Of a DNA stretch of 62,790 nt, positions 25,020 through 37,300 are shown in pieces. The first letter of the stretch is position 1, and each line of letters begins with the position of its first letter. This stretch comes from Cyclospora cayetanensis (lineage: Eukaryota > Apicomplexa > Conoidasida > Eucoccidiorida > Eimeriidae), in assembly GCF_002999335.1 (NCBI RefSeq), contig NW_020312154.1, positions 1-62,790 of the forward strand, in the 5' to 3' direction. A model generated the notes under the pieces. The model was not told where the DNA came from. It did no database searches and saw only the letters and a list, made by a program, of their open reading frames with translations. Made by a program: the position numbers and the translations under genes.

Positions 25020-28000
25020 TGACAGAAGGACAGCTACGAGTGCTGTGGAATTGTCTTTCCGGACGTCACCAAAAGAATCAGTCCAGCCGCCGAGTGTCAA
25101 CTGAGAGGGCAGCCACCCACGACAATAGCATCTCGAATTTCGGAAACAAGCATGCGTCTCCGCAGGAGCAAGTATTTTGGGGGGTCAACACGGAGCCTGC
25201 ACGATGCAGACGATGGTATGACCACCTGGGCGCTTCCACTTTGTCCACCAATCATAAGAAAGTTGTGCGTAGTGCCGTTCGGCTAAGGAGGGGATGTGCA
25301 GGGGGAGAAGCGGGTATCTGGCCCTTTACAATGCAACGCTGAGGCTTCATGCTCCCAGAGGAACGCGATGTTCGATAACGGCGACAACACAGTGGATTGG
25401 CAATACGTGAACCTGCAGAGCTGTGCCAGGAGGGGCGTGCAAAAGGCGTCCGGTGCAAGTTTCGTGCATCATAGGTGACGTAGTGCATTCTCGAGACAAA
25501 TATTCACGGGACATTCAATTTGAGTTACGACCCTCACTGAGTGAATTTCAAGGAATTGGAGGTGCGAACCGTCTCCTCCAAAATTGCGTACCGAAAGGAA
25601 ATGGACTGCACGTTGGGAACACTTTTTATCTCGCTTAGGAATCTAAAGAGTGATAGGCATGTGTCTAAAGAAAACCTCAGTGACGCCTGTCAATGTTGCA
25701 CAACACTGGAAGAGCTTGCTTGATGAAGGTAATTTCGGGGTTTGCCAATACAGAAGAAGCCATTCATGTCACAGTAATTATTTTTCCTCTCGCCTACCCC
25801 AGGTACTTGCATGAAGGAATTACCTGCAACGGTTGGTCGCTTAGGATGATCACCTGCGTTCCTACAAAGGTGAAACGCTAGCTTGCATGCGAGCTACAGG
25901 ACAGCTGCACTTTTCTCATCCCCTAAGAATCTCGGTTGGCGCTAGGTAACCTTGGATATAATGATAGCTTCAGAGACGAGCAATGCCGTGTCCAATATAA
26001 ACCAGTGGTTGAGCAAGTAGACACGGCAGATGGCAATCCTACTGCATGAGTTCGAGAACATCCCTATTTTCAAGCAGATTGAATCGAACGTGCTTCATTG
26101 CGCAAGATAGTAGTTTTACTTCTCTCTAGCTTAATTGGCAAGGAGACTGCTTCAGATTTGTACTACGGGGCAGGTGCCACAAATGGCTGTGATAAGGCGA
26201 GCTCGGGCGGTTCTGATGATCAGCAATTCTCTCTAGAAGGGTGCTCCAGTACCGGATTTACCTTAGGCTAGTATGGGAAAGGACTGTGGCATTCAAGGCC
26301 TTATAGTAGAGGTCACTAGTCTCAGCTGTACCTATCACTGCTGCACTGGTCCCGTCCTAGACTTTGGGGGATCCCTTGTGGAGTTACACAACATGTGACG
26401 CAAGGGAACGTTCAAGACTGGGCGCAAAACTGGCTGCGTCACGATGCAGTGCCTTTAACGATAATTGGAAGATTTCGTACGAATTTAGAGCATGCTCCCC
26501 CGTAGCACAAGTTTGTATCTGCGTTGTGCACGGAGCAGGGTCCGCCACATAGGATTTTGAGATCCACGTTATGCTGTTTTCTAGACTCATCCATTACAGC
26601 CTCAAAGCTTGTAAGCCTTCTTTTCAAGACAACATGGGCGGTTTGTTGGCTCATTTGCCCCTCTCCTGTGGAATACAAGCCATACACGTAAGTGTTCGAA
26701 TTACTTTATCGCGATTCGCCCGGGCTGCAGGAAGGGGCTTTTTCCAGTACATCAGGACCCAGCAACGCTCGTGAAGGGGTGCTGCACAGCGTGCAGTTGT
26801 GAAACTGGAACTAAATTTCGGCTGTCTACATGAGTTGCCTTTCCGAAGAGAAAGACTTTCCCTGGCGTGTCTATCCATCCTATAAGAGCATCCCTTCGCT
26901 CACAAGCAAGTGATAAAGGCTCAAAGTAGCATCTTTTATGCAAGCTTGTGCAGAAACATTCTATTTAGGATGCTGAAAAGCTTAAGGTACTGTGAATCAG
27001 CATATGTTGATAACGTTGAGAAATCCACACTTCCACCACAGCGTACAGTGCGCGCTCGTACATTTCGATTTTGCTGTAGGCAGAATGAATGTGTTTCTTT
27101 ATTCTCCCCGCATGCAGTGTAGAAGAATGCTCCCCAGAGGATGAATTATCTGATTGGATCGCATGCGTATCTCTACTAAGGTCACACAAACCGGCAGAGA
27201 GCTCAACTAATGTTAGCGGCAGCGGGTTCCACCCAAACCCTAGGATATACTGTTTCTCTCGAGTTAATTTTCGACCCTACACCGACCAGCATGCACGATG
27301 GGTGCGCTGCTTGCAGGGAACTGTCTTTGATCTCCATGTATATGTGTGCAAAATCCTGTGTTGCTACCATGCCCGCCTACTTTCTGAAAGATTGTGTACA
27401 CCCAGCGGGCAAGCCACTTTCTTCTGCCCTCAAAGCTCGGGGCAACACTATCTTTGTTAACAAGTGGCACTTGCTACCAAAGCCGCCCACCGCATGTGCG
27501 TTCAGAGCATACATATCTGTCAGTTGCGTAGCCTTCTTTAGAATCTTCTACTGTGGAACGGCTGGGCGAACCTGGAGGCTCCGCTCACTCGATAAGACAG
27601 TCTAGGCTCCGCCTGGTCGAAGAGCACCTCCTACTATAGCAGTACAGAACAGTCCACGTCTCGAGAAATTGGCAAGGGCAAGGCTACCTCAGGGCTTGTA
27701 AAGCGACGTCACCCAGCAACGATATCTCCCTCCATATGCATCAGTCAGCCTGGTCCTGATTCAAAATTAGCTCTACAGCCTTGGAAGCAGAGTCTTAAGA
27801 TATGAGCTGCTAGGCCCTGTCGATGAGGCCTTCGGATGCTTGGCAACTCTACAACATGAATGACACTTTCTGCCAAACTTTCCAGTCCACCCACCCATCT
27901 TTGCCATGTGTTGTTCTGTCCGACAGTTTTTTCTTGATTGCTCCACTTGAGCAGCGGGGGCCGCCCTCACTGAGCTACTGTTGTTTTTAGAAATGGCAGC

Positions 28001-30126
28001 AGATGTCACAGTGCGTCTACCAGCACTGGTGCATGCATCAAGGATAAAGTACTGTCTCATTCAGGGTGGAAAATACTCAGAACACAAAAAACAGTCTCAT
28101 AACCAGGCAGCCCACGTCTCGCAGCCGATTTCGTTCTCTTCAGATGTTCCGAAGCATACAGTACTGCCGTGATCACACGTGGATCCAACTTTATCAGGTA
28201 CCTCGCCGTGTGTCTAGCGTGTGCAGAGTCTACAACACGTAGTGCTAAAGGGTATACACGACAAACTATGAAGAACGTTTCCGCCTTGCTAAATAGCCAC
28301 AGCCTCTGCATGCAAGCGTCAACCGCGCTCAATTGTCATTTACAACAGTTCGGGGATTCAACTTAGAACCGCGCTCGGTTGGGATGCCCCATGCTTCCCC
28401 GGAGCTCTACATGATCGTATTTAAAGCGCGTCGCCTGAAACACCATTAAACAAGTTTGCCAACACAAGTAGCCTACCAGGTTCCGTCTAGGCGCAACCGA
28501 ATCTACTGCCTCCCATTTCGGCAGACTCATTAGGCTCAGTGGCAAGTCATTGTCTGGGCTTACGGCTATTGTATAAGGCGCATCACCCACACGAATATTT
28601 GAGCTACTTTCAAAGGAGTGCTTACGTTTAACACGAGAATCGAGGTTGTAGAGGAGCTAGCTAACAAGTTATCCGTATTTGCAAAGTAGTGGACTTCTCG
28701 TGAATCTCAGATAACCAGAAAGTTCTTTGCTCAGATAATCAACGTAGCATTACTAAGAAGGTTGACCACATTTAATTTTCGCTTTGTATACATGTTGGCG
28801 TGTACATGATGCACGATGGAGGCTTCAGCAGCAAGTAGCCTATCTGGGGGCCCATGCCCACTAAAGTGTGTATACGAGGTGTGTAAGGTGAGCGAAATAT
28901 GGACCGTAGTACAACTAATAGCGTCTACTGCACACGCTGACCCAGAAAAGTATAAGGCGAAAACTGCCATGAGGAGGCTTCAATCAATTTCTGATGCATT
29001 CAAACATCGTCCTGAAGCTCCTGAAGATACCCAATGGGTGTTTTGGCTTGCACAAATGTAGCTGATGAAAATGCATTCTAGGAGCATGGTGCTTATGGTG
29101 AGCTCGAGTCAATCGCTGCAAGCAGATGGCCCACGAAAGCAACCCACTTCGCATTTGCTGGGCACTCTTTTAATGCTCTGAAGTGTGTTCCCGATTCTTA
29201 AGAGCTATGCAACAAGCACGCACAAGGAAAACACCATGCAAACAACTCCTACTGTGCAGAGTGTTCAGCAGCAGACCCGATTGCCGAGCCAGGTGCCTTC
29301 GCAAGGCAAGGTCGCCCGATAGAACTGCGTGTTACTTAAGACGTTGCTGTGGGTCTGGGCGCACTAATGTGTACCAGAGGGGAGAATTCTTGGCTAGCCG
29401 CGTGCAGCTAGCCACGGAGGGGAGGCTGAGGAGGCATTAGCTAAGTGTAGCTGAGTACCTCTTGGGGAAGGATTGAGGACGCAGGCAACTGAGTCGGCCC
29501 TCATTTGTGCAGGTTGTTCCTTAAGAGGCGGCAACCGAAAGACACAGGAGCCTGGGTCTCTTCCCTGCGGCTGCCCCTGCCAAGGAGACGCATCGAAGGG
29601 CCCCTCGCTCCCCCTTCATGCCGCTCTAGCGGGTGATGAGGGGGCCCCTGTTCGTCCCTTAGCACTGCGCGAAAGCGGTTCCATCCAGGTTGACGCCACC
29701 CCAACCACCTTCTAATGTTTTCGCGTTCTGAAATCAGTAAGGCTGTGGTGGGCAGCTACTGAACCGTCGCCGACCCCGAAGATTTGGGTTGTTGCCAAAC
29801 TGGCCAAACACTCGGCTGGCCGCTTCCTAGGGGTGAAAAGCTACAAAGTGACAAAAAGCTAGCTATAGGTACTACGAGTCTTGCCAGCCAAGGCAAGACA
29901 GGGAAGGAGTTCATTAGAGAAGACCTTTGCTAATTTGGCGGGGGGCAGCCCGTGGTGCGACTTGCCGCTAGCTGGCCGTCCTGCTCAAACATGCGGGCCT
30001 ACTGTGGAGGCGTTTCTGTGCCTGTCTGCACGAAAGCCTCCTTCTCGTGTTTGTGATTGGTGCGAAGAAGCCGTGCTTGCTTGCCGCCGAGGCAAAAGGC
30101 TCACGTTGCTGCGGTAGCAGGGAAAA
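25020..30126. other. Gene-poor region, nothing recognised
   Basis: About 5.1 kb downstream of the PAN gene. Scattered frames up to about 130 codons on both strands, none with recognisable domains or convincing splice-linked partners. Confidence 0.5.
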
Positions 30127-30375
30127 CACCCCCGCTAGCAGCAGCAGCATGAGTGGCAGCAGAGAAGACACCTCCGCTAGCAGCAGCAGCATGAGTGGCA
30201 GCAGAGAAGACGCCTCCGCTAGCAGCAGCAGCATGAGTGGCAGCAGAGAAGGCACCTCCGCTAGCAGCAGCAGCATGAGTGGCAGCAGAGAAGACACCTC
30301 CGCTAGCAGCAGCAGCATGAGCGGCAGCAGAGAAGACACCTCCGCTAGCAGCAGCAGCATGAGTGGCAGCAGAGC
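30127..30375. repeat. 42-bp minisatellite, six copies, open on both strands
   Basis: Six nearly identical 42-bp units centred on GCTAGCAGCAGCAGCATGAG. As the unit is a multiple of three, it stays open on both strands: a 14-residue Ser-rich repeat (SSSSMSGSRED) on plus, inside 30047-30382, and a Leu-rich repeat (LPLMLLLLAEVSS) on minus, inside 29968-30441. Neither frame has a convincing gene around it, so coding status is open. It lies downstream of the minus-strand coiled-coil gene. Confidence 0.8.
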
Positions 30376-30884
30376 TTTGTAGGTGACCCTCGATGTACTA
30401 TTTTCCAGCAGGAAATTTGGGGAGCCGTCAGTTTCTGTCATTTGGAGAGGGCAGAGTGAAGCTCTCCGCAGTCAACACCCTTGCCGAAAGCCAGCTTTAG
30501 CCCATCCCAGCCTGCGGCAGCTGAGGGCTGTGTTGTGTGCTCAAGCTAAGAGGCTGCAGCACAGCAGCACGGGGAGATTTCTTTGCCTGAAGGCCACCCA
30601 GCGTCTGCTGCACACCCTACAAGGGGCAAGCAAACAAACTCTGCAACACAGCGCTACATCCTAAACCGCAATCAGCACGTTCCTAGGTGAAGCGTGCTGC
30701 GTACGTGGGCAGGGAAGAGCGAGAGATGCCAGTCCACTTCCCACCCTTTTCCCGCCGCAGCGCACAGCCTCTCCTCTGTCTACGCTTGTCAGGGAGCGCA
30801 AGCGCTTTCAGTCGAGGCTCATCAACACTCTCTAGGCTGCACCACACTGCACTCCGAATTTCAGCATACCTGCGCAAGGGCCAT
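30376..30884. other. Downstream of coiled-coil gene, nothing firm
   Basis: No frame here joins convincingly to the coiled-coil exons. A GTATGC donor at about 30870 suggests a further 3' exon of that gene, not identified. Confidence 0.4.
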
Positions 30885-33214
30885 GTAGTGAGCTGCCAGC
30901 TCCTGCTCCTCCCGAGAGGCCGCCTGCGTCTCCTCTTCTGCCGTTCAGAGCTCGCGATGCAGCCTGTGCTGCCGCTGCTGCAGTAAATGTGCTGCTTCCC
31001 TTCGGGTGCTCTCGTGTGCCTCCTGTAGCTGCTTGTACGCTGCAGCAGCCCGCTTCGCTGCAGCTGCTAAAACGCCGTCGTCCTTATCTTGTGCTTGCCG
31101 CTGCTGCGCTTGCTGCTGCGCTTGCTGCTGCAGCTGCTGCTGCGCTGTATTCGCTGCAGAATTAGCGGTTCCAGATGCTCCTAGGCGCGTTGCCTCGCGT
31201 CACAGAGCGCCTCAACCTTGCGAAGCGCATCCTGTTGTGCTTTGCTGGCCTCTGCTGCCGCTGCTGCCGTTTGTCGCTGCAGTTGCTGCAGCTGCTGCAG
31301 CTGCTTCTCGTAGTGTTCCCTGACTTCTGCCGCAAGGGCAACCCTCAGTTGCTGCTGCTGCTGCTGAGCCTCTGCAGCGGCAATTTCCAGTGTGCAGTTT
31401 TCCAGCTGCTGCTGCTGTAGGAACTGGCGCAGAATCTCCTGCCGCTCCCCTCCTCCTGCTGCTTGCTTTTTGCAACAAGACATCGATTGGCTTGCTTCAG
31501 CGCACGCAGCTCCTCCAGCTGCTGCTGCACTTGCTGCTGCACTTGCTGCTGCACTTGCTGCTGCACTTGCTGCTGCACTTGCTGCTGCACTTGCTGCTGC
31601 ACTTGCTGCTGGTGCTCCTCGCTGCTGCGCCGGTGCGCCGTCTCTAGCTGCTTGACCTGTACATACAGCAGACACAGACGCACACATTTTCCAAGAAAAA
31701 CAGCTCAGACAGCGTCGAGCCGATACTGCTAGGAGAAGGTAGAAGAAAGCAGTGCCCTTCTCACACAAGGCACCATGAGGTCGTTAACCGTTCGCATGTA
31801 TTCGACTGCAGCATGCAGGACGGAGGGAGAGGGTCCAAGCTGGTTCCTCCTTCCATGAAGTCTTCAGAAAACTGCACGCTGCCTTCGCAGCAGCCTCTCG
31901 TTTAGAAAGCTATACACACGTGTGCCGCCAACTGTAACTGATAAAGCCGTAGATGCAGGTATACGCATACAGATGCTTCCATAGATGCATGCACAGCCAC
32001 AGCTTTCTGGAAGGCGGTCGAAGCAAAAACGGCTCAAGAACCCAGTCGAATGCACGACATAGTCACGCAATCCATATACGTAAAAAGCCGAGACGAAGAC
32101 AATGCACGAAAGCCCCCCCCCAAAAAAACGTCTAAGCAGAGCAGTTCTCCTAGCGGCTGCACAGCATCATACACGCGGTCCGATGCGCGCAAGCGCAGCC
32201 ATCATCAAATGCCGTGAGGTGCAGCTGCACTGGGCTGCTTCTGACAGATGCGTTATTAGGAGAAGCACTCGAACGATATATATTTGGTCTGGGCAGAGAG
32301 AGAACTGCATTCTACGAGCAAAGCAGCGCATGCTGTGCCCCTCTCCTCCCTCCTCCCACCCCACCTCGCCCCGAAGCAACGTAAACTTCAGGAGTGGTGC
32401 TCTTAGGAGGCTTGTGTGTGTTACAGCTAAAGGCCACAATTCGGCAGTAAGGGCAAATATCAAAAGGCATCTTGCCTGCTCAGAGAGATCCTACGGCTTC
32501 TTGTTGAGGCTGCGACTGCGCTCGTTCAGCTCCTTGGTGCAGTCTGCGAGTTCTTTGTTTTCCCAAGGCACGAGCCGCCGAAGAAAACAGCCCAGACTGC
32601 ACATGAGGATCGTTTGGAAGGAGCCAGGAAATACCTAGCGAGACGGCTTGCAGTGCTACAAAGGCTTTTCTAATCACCTATTTGAGCTTGTGATTGGTGT
32701 TCATGAGCTGCTTGTGTACGTCCACTGCCTCAGTTTTGTGCGCTGCCGCAGCTTGCCGAGTTTGCTTGAGCTCCTTCTCTGCAGCGCCTTGTCGCTATTA
32801 CGCTGCTGCAGTCTGCGGAATCGGGCTCCATGCTGCGCTGCTGCATCAGCAACTGCGGCGTGTTGCCTCGACAGGCGCTGCTGGAGGGTCTGGAGGTGCT
32901 CTTGCTGTGTCTCAGTTGCTGCTGAAGCGCCGCCTTCTCCTGAGGCGTCATCTGTAGCTTTTCTATTAAGGTCGTGTTTTCAGCCAGCAGTTCCATGCGC
33001 TGCCCATAGCTAGCTCACCATGTGCCTTGATCAGTTGACTGTTTCTGTCCTCCAAGGCTTCAGCAAGCGCCTTAAGGCGCTCATTCTCTGACTTCAGCCG
33101 CTGCAAGTGGGAGCGAAAATTAGCGTCGCCCTTCGTTCCCAGCTCGCATCCGCCCGAGAAAGCTTGAACGGTGCAAGTCTTCGCAACTAGGGAAGAAGGA
33201 CCATAGATTGGCAT
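30873..33214 (-). CDS. Coiled-coil protein gene with multiple frame breaks
   Basis: Minus-strand sequence from a possible ATG at 33214 encodes an almost continuous Gln/Glu/Leu/Ala coiled coil (RLKSENERLKALAEALEDRN, MELLAENTTLIEKLQ, QREHQ-type heptads, a QQQV array, ENCTLEIAAAEAQQQQQQLR, YKQLQEAHESTRREAA). The coil moves from one frame to another at about 33003, 32912, 32788, 32681, 31447 and 31199. In each case one missing base in a short run would restore the heptads. One in-frame TGA lies at 30945-30947. At least one real intron interrupts it (acceptor at 31659, donor near 32484). No family could be named; coiled-coil proteins of this type are often structural. It is either a sequencing-damaged gene or a young pseudogene. 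It diverges from the SMYD gene at 34371. Confidence 0.6.
31497..31612 (-). repeat. 12-bp tandem repeat coding QQQV
   Basis: About eight to nine copies of CTGCTGCACTTG (plus-strand reading) inside the coiled-coil gene. On the minus strand they encode (Gln-Gln-Gln-Val)n, which continues the heptad character. Typical of the CAG-based coding repeats of eimeriid coccidia. Confidence 0.85.
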
Positions 33215-34370
33215 GCCAGCGGCAATGTCTGTACAGCGCAAGCCTCAGGGAGACGCGAGAGCCTACCCTCCCACGAGACAAGCAGTGCGCAACAGATCGC
33301 GAGAGTGCAGCACTACAAAAGGCACAGGCCACTCTCTGGTAGACAGACCAGCAAGGCTGCGCGTGTGCACGTCGGGAAAATTTCAGCGTGCCGTCGTGTG
33401 CAGGCCGACAAAGCACCAATAGACTGTTTCACACTAAGATGACGGAGAAAACATGTACTCGGAACACGAGGAAGTAGAACTTAGGGAAACTAAAGGGAAG
33501 AATCTCAAAAGGCGCCCACCAGTCACGACCGCTGAGACACTCATGCTGACGGCAATGAGTCTAGAAACTGGAGATAAAAGCTCCTTTCGGCCACTAAGCA
33601 GTAGAAACAGATTCTATTAGCCGTGTGTCCAGAGAAGGGGCGCTCGAATCACTGAATTATCCGAATAATAGCGGGGTTCACACCCCTCGGCTGCTGAGGC
33701 TGCTATGGACCGAGCAGGTGTATGACCACTGCAACAAGCAGTGTATTCAATAGCACCACTCGCTGTCTACGTGTCGGTGCTATTTATTGCCTTAAATCGA
33801 GACGCGCTTATTTGTTAAAAAAAAGTGTTTATGTATTGGCCTTTCGCAGTAGTGCCTTACCCGATGGTCTCCCTGACCACTGTGCAGATTCCCCCGCAGG
33901 GGGCCCCTCAGGGGCCCCCTGCGGGGGAATCTGCACGACTGCAGAGGGTTTCAAGACAGTAACGCGCCTCATACACTGAAGAAGCCTTTTCCACATTGCC
34001 GAAGGCGTTCTTCGTGTTACGCTAGGACCTTGAACACTTACCCTTCAAGAGCAGCACCTAGGAAAAGCAAGCCTTTTCCCGACACGGTCTTGCACTGCGT
34101 GATATTTTGAGCGCTCTACGTCTACCATCGAAGGCTAAGTGCCCCCTTTCTGCAATACAGATGTGGTCCCTGCGCGTGTATCCCCTCCTACTTCGTTACT
34201 TATTTCTTGGAGTAGCGGGATGCAGCGTTTAGGGTCGGAAAACATCCTGGCTGTGAGTTTCATGCATTAGCTAGGGGCCATAAGGGGATCCCTAGCGCCT
34301 TCTTTCGAGCTGTATCATTACGCCTTCTACCTGGAGGTACAGCGGAGCAGCAGCAGCAGCAGCTCCCAGA
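33215..34370. other. Divergent intergenic region
   Basis: About 1.15 kb between the minus-strand coiled-coil gene and the plus-strand SMYD gene. Holds the perfect hairpin at 33882-33936; no other supported feature. By position it should carry both promoters. Confidence 0.55.
33882..33936. repeat. Perfect GC-rich inverted repeat (26-bp arms, 3-base loop)
   Basis: The left arm 33882-33907 is the exact reverse complement of the right arm 33911-33936, with TCA as loop. Each arm begins or ends with GTGCAGATT and contains CCCCCGCAGGGGGCCCC. It could extrude as a cruciform or fold as an RNA hairpin. It sits in the middle of a divergent intergenic region. Function unknown. Confidence 0.95.
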
Positions 34371-37300
34371 ATGATGGGAGATCACGCGCAACAGCTGCAG
34401 GCGTTCCCCCAGAGCACTTGCGTTAGAGTAGAGTTTTTAGGAGCCAAAAGAGGTAGGGGTCTCGTGGCTTCAGAGTCGATTGGCACGGCGGAGGTAAGCG
34501 GTAATGCGAAGCAGCTAGCCATGGGTGTGGGCTGGTAGCTACGACCCTCTGCGACTAGCTATGTGGCTTTTAAGACCCCTTACGAGCTTCTAAGGCATGC
34601 ATACAAGCTTCCGTCCAGCAGTGCTACAGCCTGCCGCACTGGATAAGAGGCTTCTGGAGCTAGAACGGCAGTTCAGGAGATAGCCCGTGGCTTGCAGTCT
34701 GTGCTCAGCTAGCGTTTTCTCGAAGGCAGCTTGTGATCCGCGCAGTGCAACGAATAATACGGCTGGCAGCCTTCTTCCAGAGAGCAGTGCGCTGAGCAGT
34801 TGACTCCATGGCTTTTGGAGGTTTCTCGAGGTGTCTGCGACTATGCCTCCGCAACACAGGTCATCTACACTGAGGATAGCCCACTGCTCGTTGTGCAGCA
34901 CGAGTTTTCCCGGTGAGCAGCGTGGATTCTGCATGCAGTTTGAAACTCGTTGAACAGAATATAGCACTTAGTTGGACTGTCTTGGAGCTGGGGGTTTAAT
35001 GGGCAAACTGAACTCTTGCCGGATGGTGTAGGGCATTGGAAGGCGCTGCTGAGATGCGTCTGCGCAGGCTCTGCGGCTTGACATGCAGCAACTGCCTCTG
35101 CTTTGTAGGCTCCCTTAAGGACGCTATACGTCATATCCTCACCAAGTTCGCTACCAAAAGCCAACACGCAAGCTCTAAACATCTTAAACACGCGAGTCGT
35201 GCCGCGCAAAACAGAACGCACAGTCTCCAATTCTTAGGCCGAAAAAAACAGAAAATAAAACGTCGGCTTAGCAACTGCTTCCCGTGCTTTAAAGATGCAT
35301 CCCTCTGTCCCTTTCTGTCTGTCTCGGTGTGTTTCTGTCTGTGTGTTTCTGTCTCTCTGTTTCTCTCTCTCTCTGTCTCTCTGTCTTTCTCTCTCTCTGT
35401 TTCTCTCTCTCTTTCTGTCTTTCTCTCTCTCTGTCTCTCTCTATCCCTCCACGCCTTGCGGTATGCGCCTTTGCGTTCACTGCAGCTCTGGAAACCTTTC
35501 CTCTGTCGCGCGTCTGAACACGCTTCCGGATGCCTTTCTCGAAAAGCATGTCTGTTTGATTATTCTTCCTAAAGAGGCGTGTTCCCGGCAGCTTTCGCTA
35601 GGTTGCTATGTGCTGTTGTTGCACAAGAAGGAGGGCGGATTTTTTCCAGGAAGGCAGCTGCAGCAGCTGTCAGCCGCGTGGGTGAAGAATGCACAAGGGA
35701 AATGTCTTGGCGTTTCACGGCTTTCTTCTTTTCACGTGCTGCGTTGCTTTCAAACGATTTACAGAGGCTGGTGCTTGGGCCAGTAGTGCCTTGTGGGGAG
35801 CCTGGATGCGAGGCAGTCTTCTGCTCAGAAGCGTGTCGGCAGGTGTGTTTGCGTTTGCGTTTGTGTTTGTATATTTTAGCTGCACATACAGCTGCACATA
35901 CAGCCACACATACAGCCACACATACAGCCTCACATACAGCTGCACATACAGCTGCACATACAGCTGCACATACAGCCACACATACAGCTGAACATACAGC
36001 TGAACATACAGCTGCACATACAGCTGCACATACAGCCACACATACAGCTGCACATACAGCTGCACATACAGCTGCACATGCAATTCTGAGATAAAGCAGC
36101 CTTTTTTTCTTGGCGCAATGCTTCAGAGCGTGTAGGCACGCTCACGTCGAATCCTTTCCCTAGGCTGCACTCGTGTCTCCACAGCGCTCATGCGCCAAGA
36201 CCTCATGTTTGATCGTTTGCCGCTTGCAGCATGCCCGACGCGACACGCTTCATCGGATGTTGTGCGTTGATGCAAAGGAGTCTCGACACTGGCGCGCCTT
36301 CCTGGCTCACGCAAGACGCCACCACGATGGCCTTGTTATGGCAGGTGAGTTTTCAGCTGTACACACACATATATATATATGCATGTATGTAGCTCTCTGT
36401 TTCCGACGCAAGCTTCTAAGTCTGAAGCTTGTTCACGTACATCTCTAGACGCCACGGGTAGCGTAGCACCCTCACGAGAGACGCGCTGGTCAAAAGAAGC
36501 AGGAGCCACTCTTCGCAGACAGTGCAAGGGAGCAGTAGCATGCCGTCAAAAAGCTGCGAGTATGGCGCTGCAGGCCTCTGCGTAGCACAGGTGTTGTTCG
36601 AAGTGCGCTTCAAGGGGCGCTGCCTTCCAGAAATCCTTCAGTCTTTTCTGCAATTCCATTCAGCACCTTGGTAGGACGAACTGGCCCCTCTCTGCGCCAC
36701 TCGCATTAGTTGCCCTCTAACTTCACACACGTAGCCGTGTGTGTTTTTATGTGTGTGTTTGTGTGTGTATTTGTGTATTTGTGTGTTTGTGTATTTGTGT
36801 GTGTTTTTGTGTGTATTTGTGTGTGTATTTGTGTTTTTGTGTGTTTGTGCATTTGTGTGTGTATCTGTGTGTGTTTTTGTGTGTATTTGTGTGTGTATTT
36901 GTGTGTGTATTTGTGTGTGTATTTGTGTGTGTATTTGTGTGTGTGTATTTGTGTGTTTTCGTGTGTGTTTTTGTGTGTGTTTTTGTGTGTATTTGTGTGT
37001 GTTTTTGTGTGTGTTTTTGAGTGTGTATTTGTGTGTTTGTGTATTTGTGTGTGTGTGTTTGTGCATTTGTGTGTGTTTGTGCTTCTCTATGTGTGTTTTT
37101 GTGTGTGTTTTTGTGTGCGTCTGTGCTTCTCTGTGCGTGTGTTTTTGTGTGTGTGTGCTTCTCTGTGTGTGTCTGTTGTTGCTTATCACCTGCGGATTGT
37201 GGCTTTGTTTTTTTTCTGTTTCTGCATTCTTGTGCTGCTGCCTGCACACGATGCATCCCCGCTGCTTCACGCGTCTCTGCCCCCGCCTTCCGCAGCAGTG

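Noticed and set aside
27210..27605. 131-codon plus-strand frame
   Set aside because: Same reasons; no recognisable domain or signal peptide.
31006..31732. Plus-strand Cys- and Leu-rich frames
   Set aside because: Antisense of the Gln/Ala-coding CAG repeats of the coiled-coil gene.
35569..36145. Repeat proteins with AAHTAAHT or VQLYVQLY units
   Set aside because: The 12-bp repeat is intronic: the exons on either side (ending 35842, starting 36230) join in phase and complete the MYND finger.
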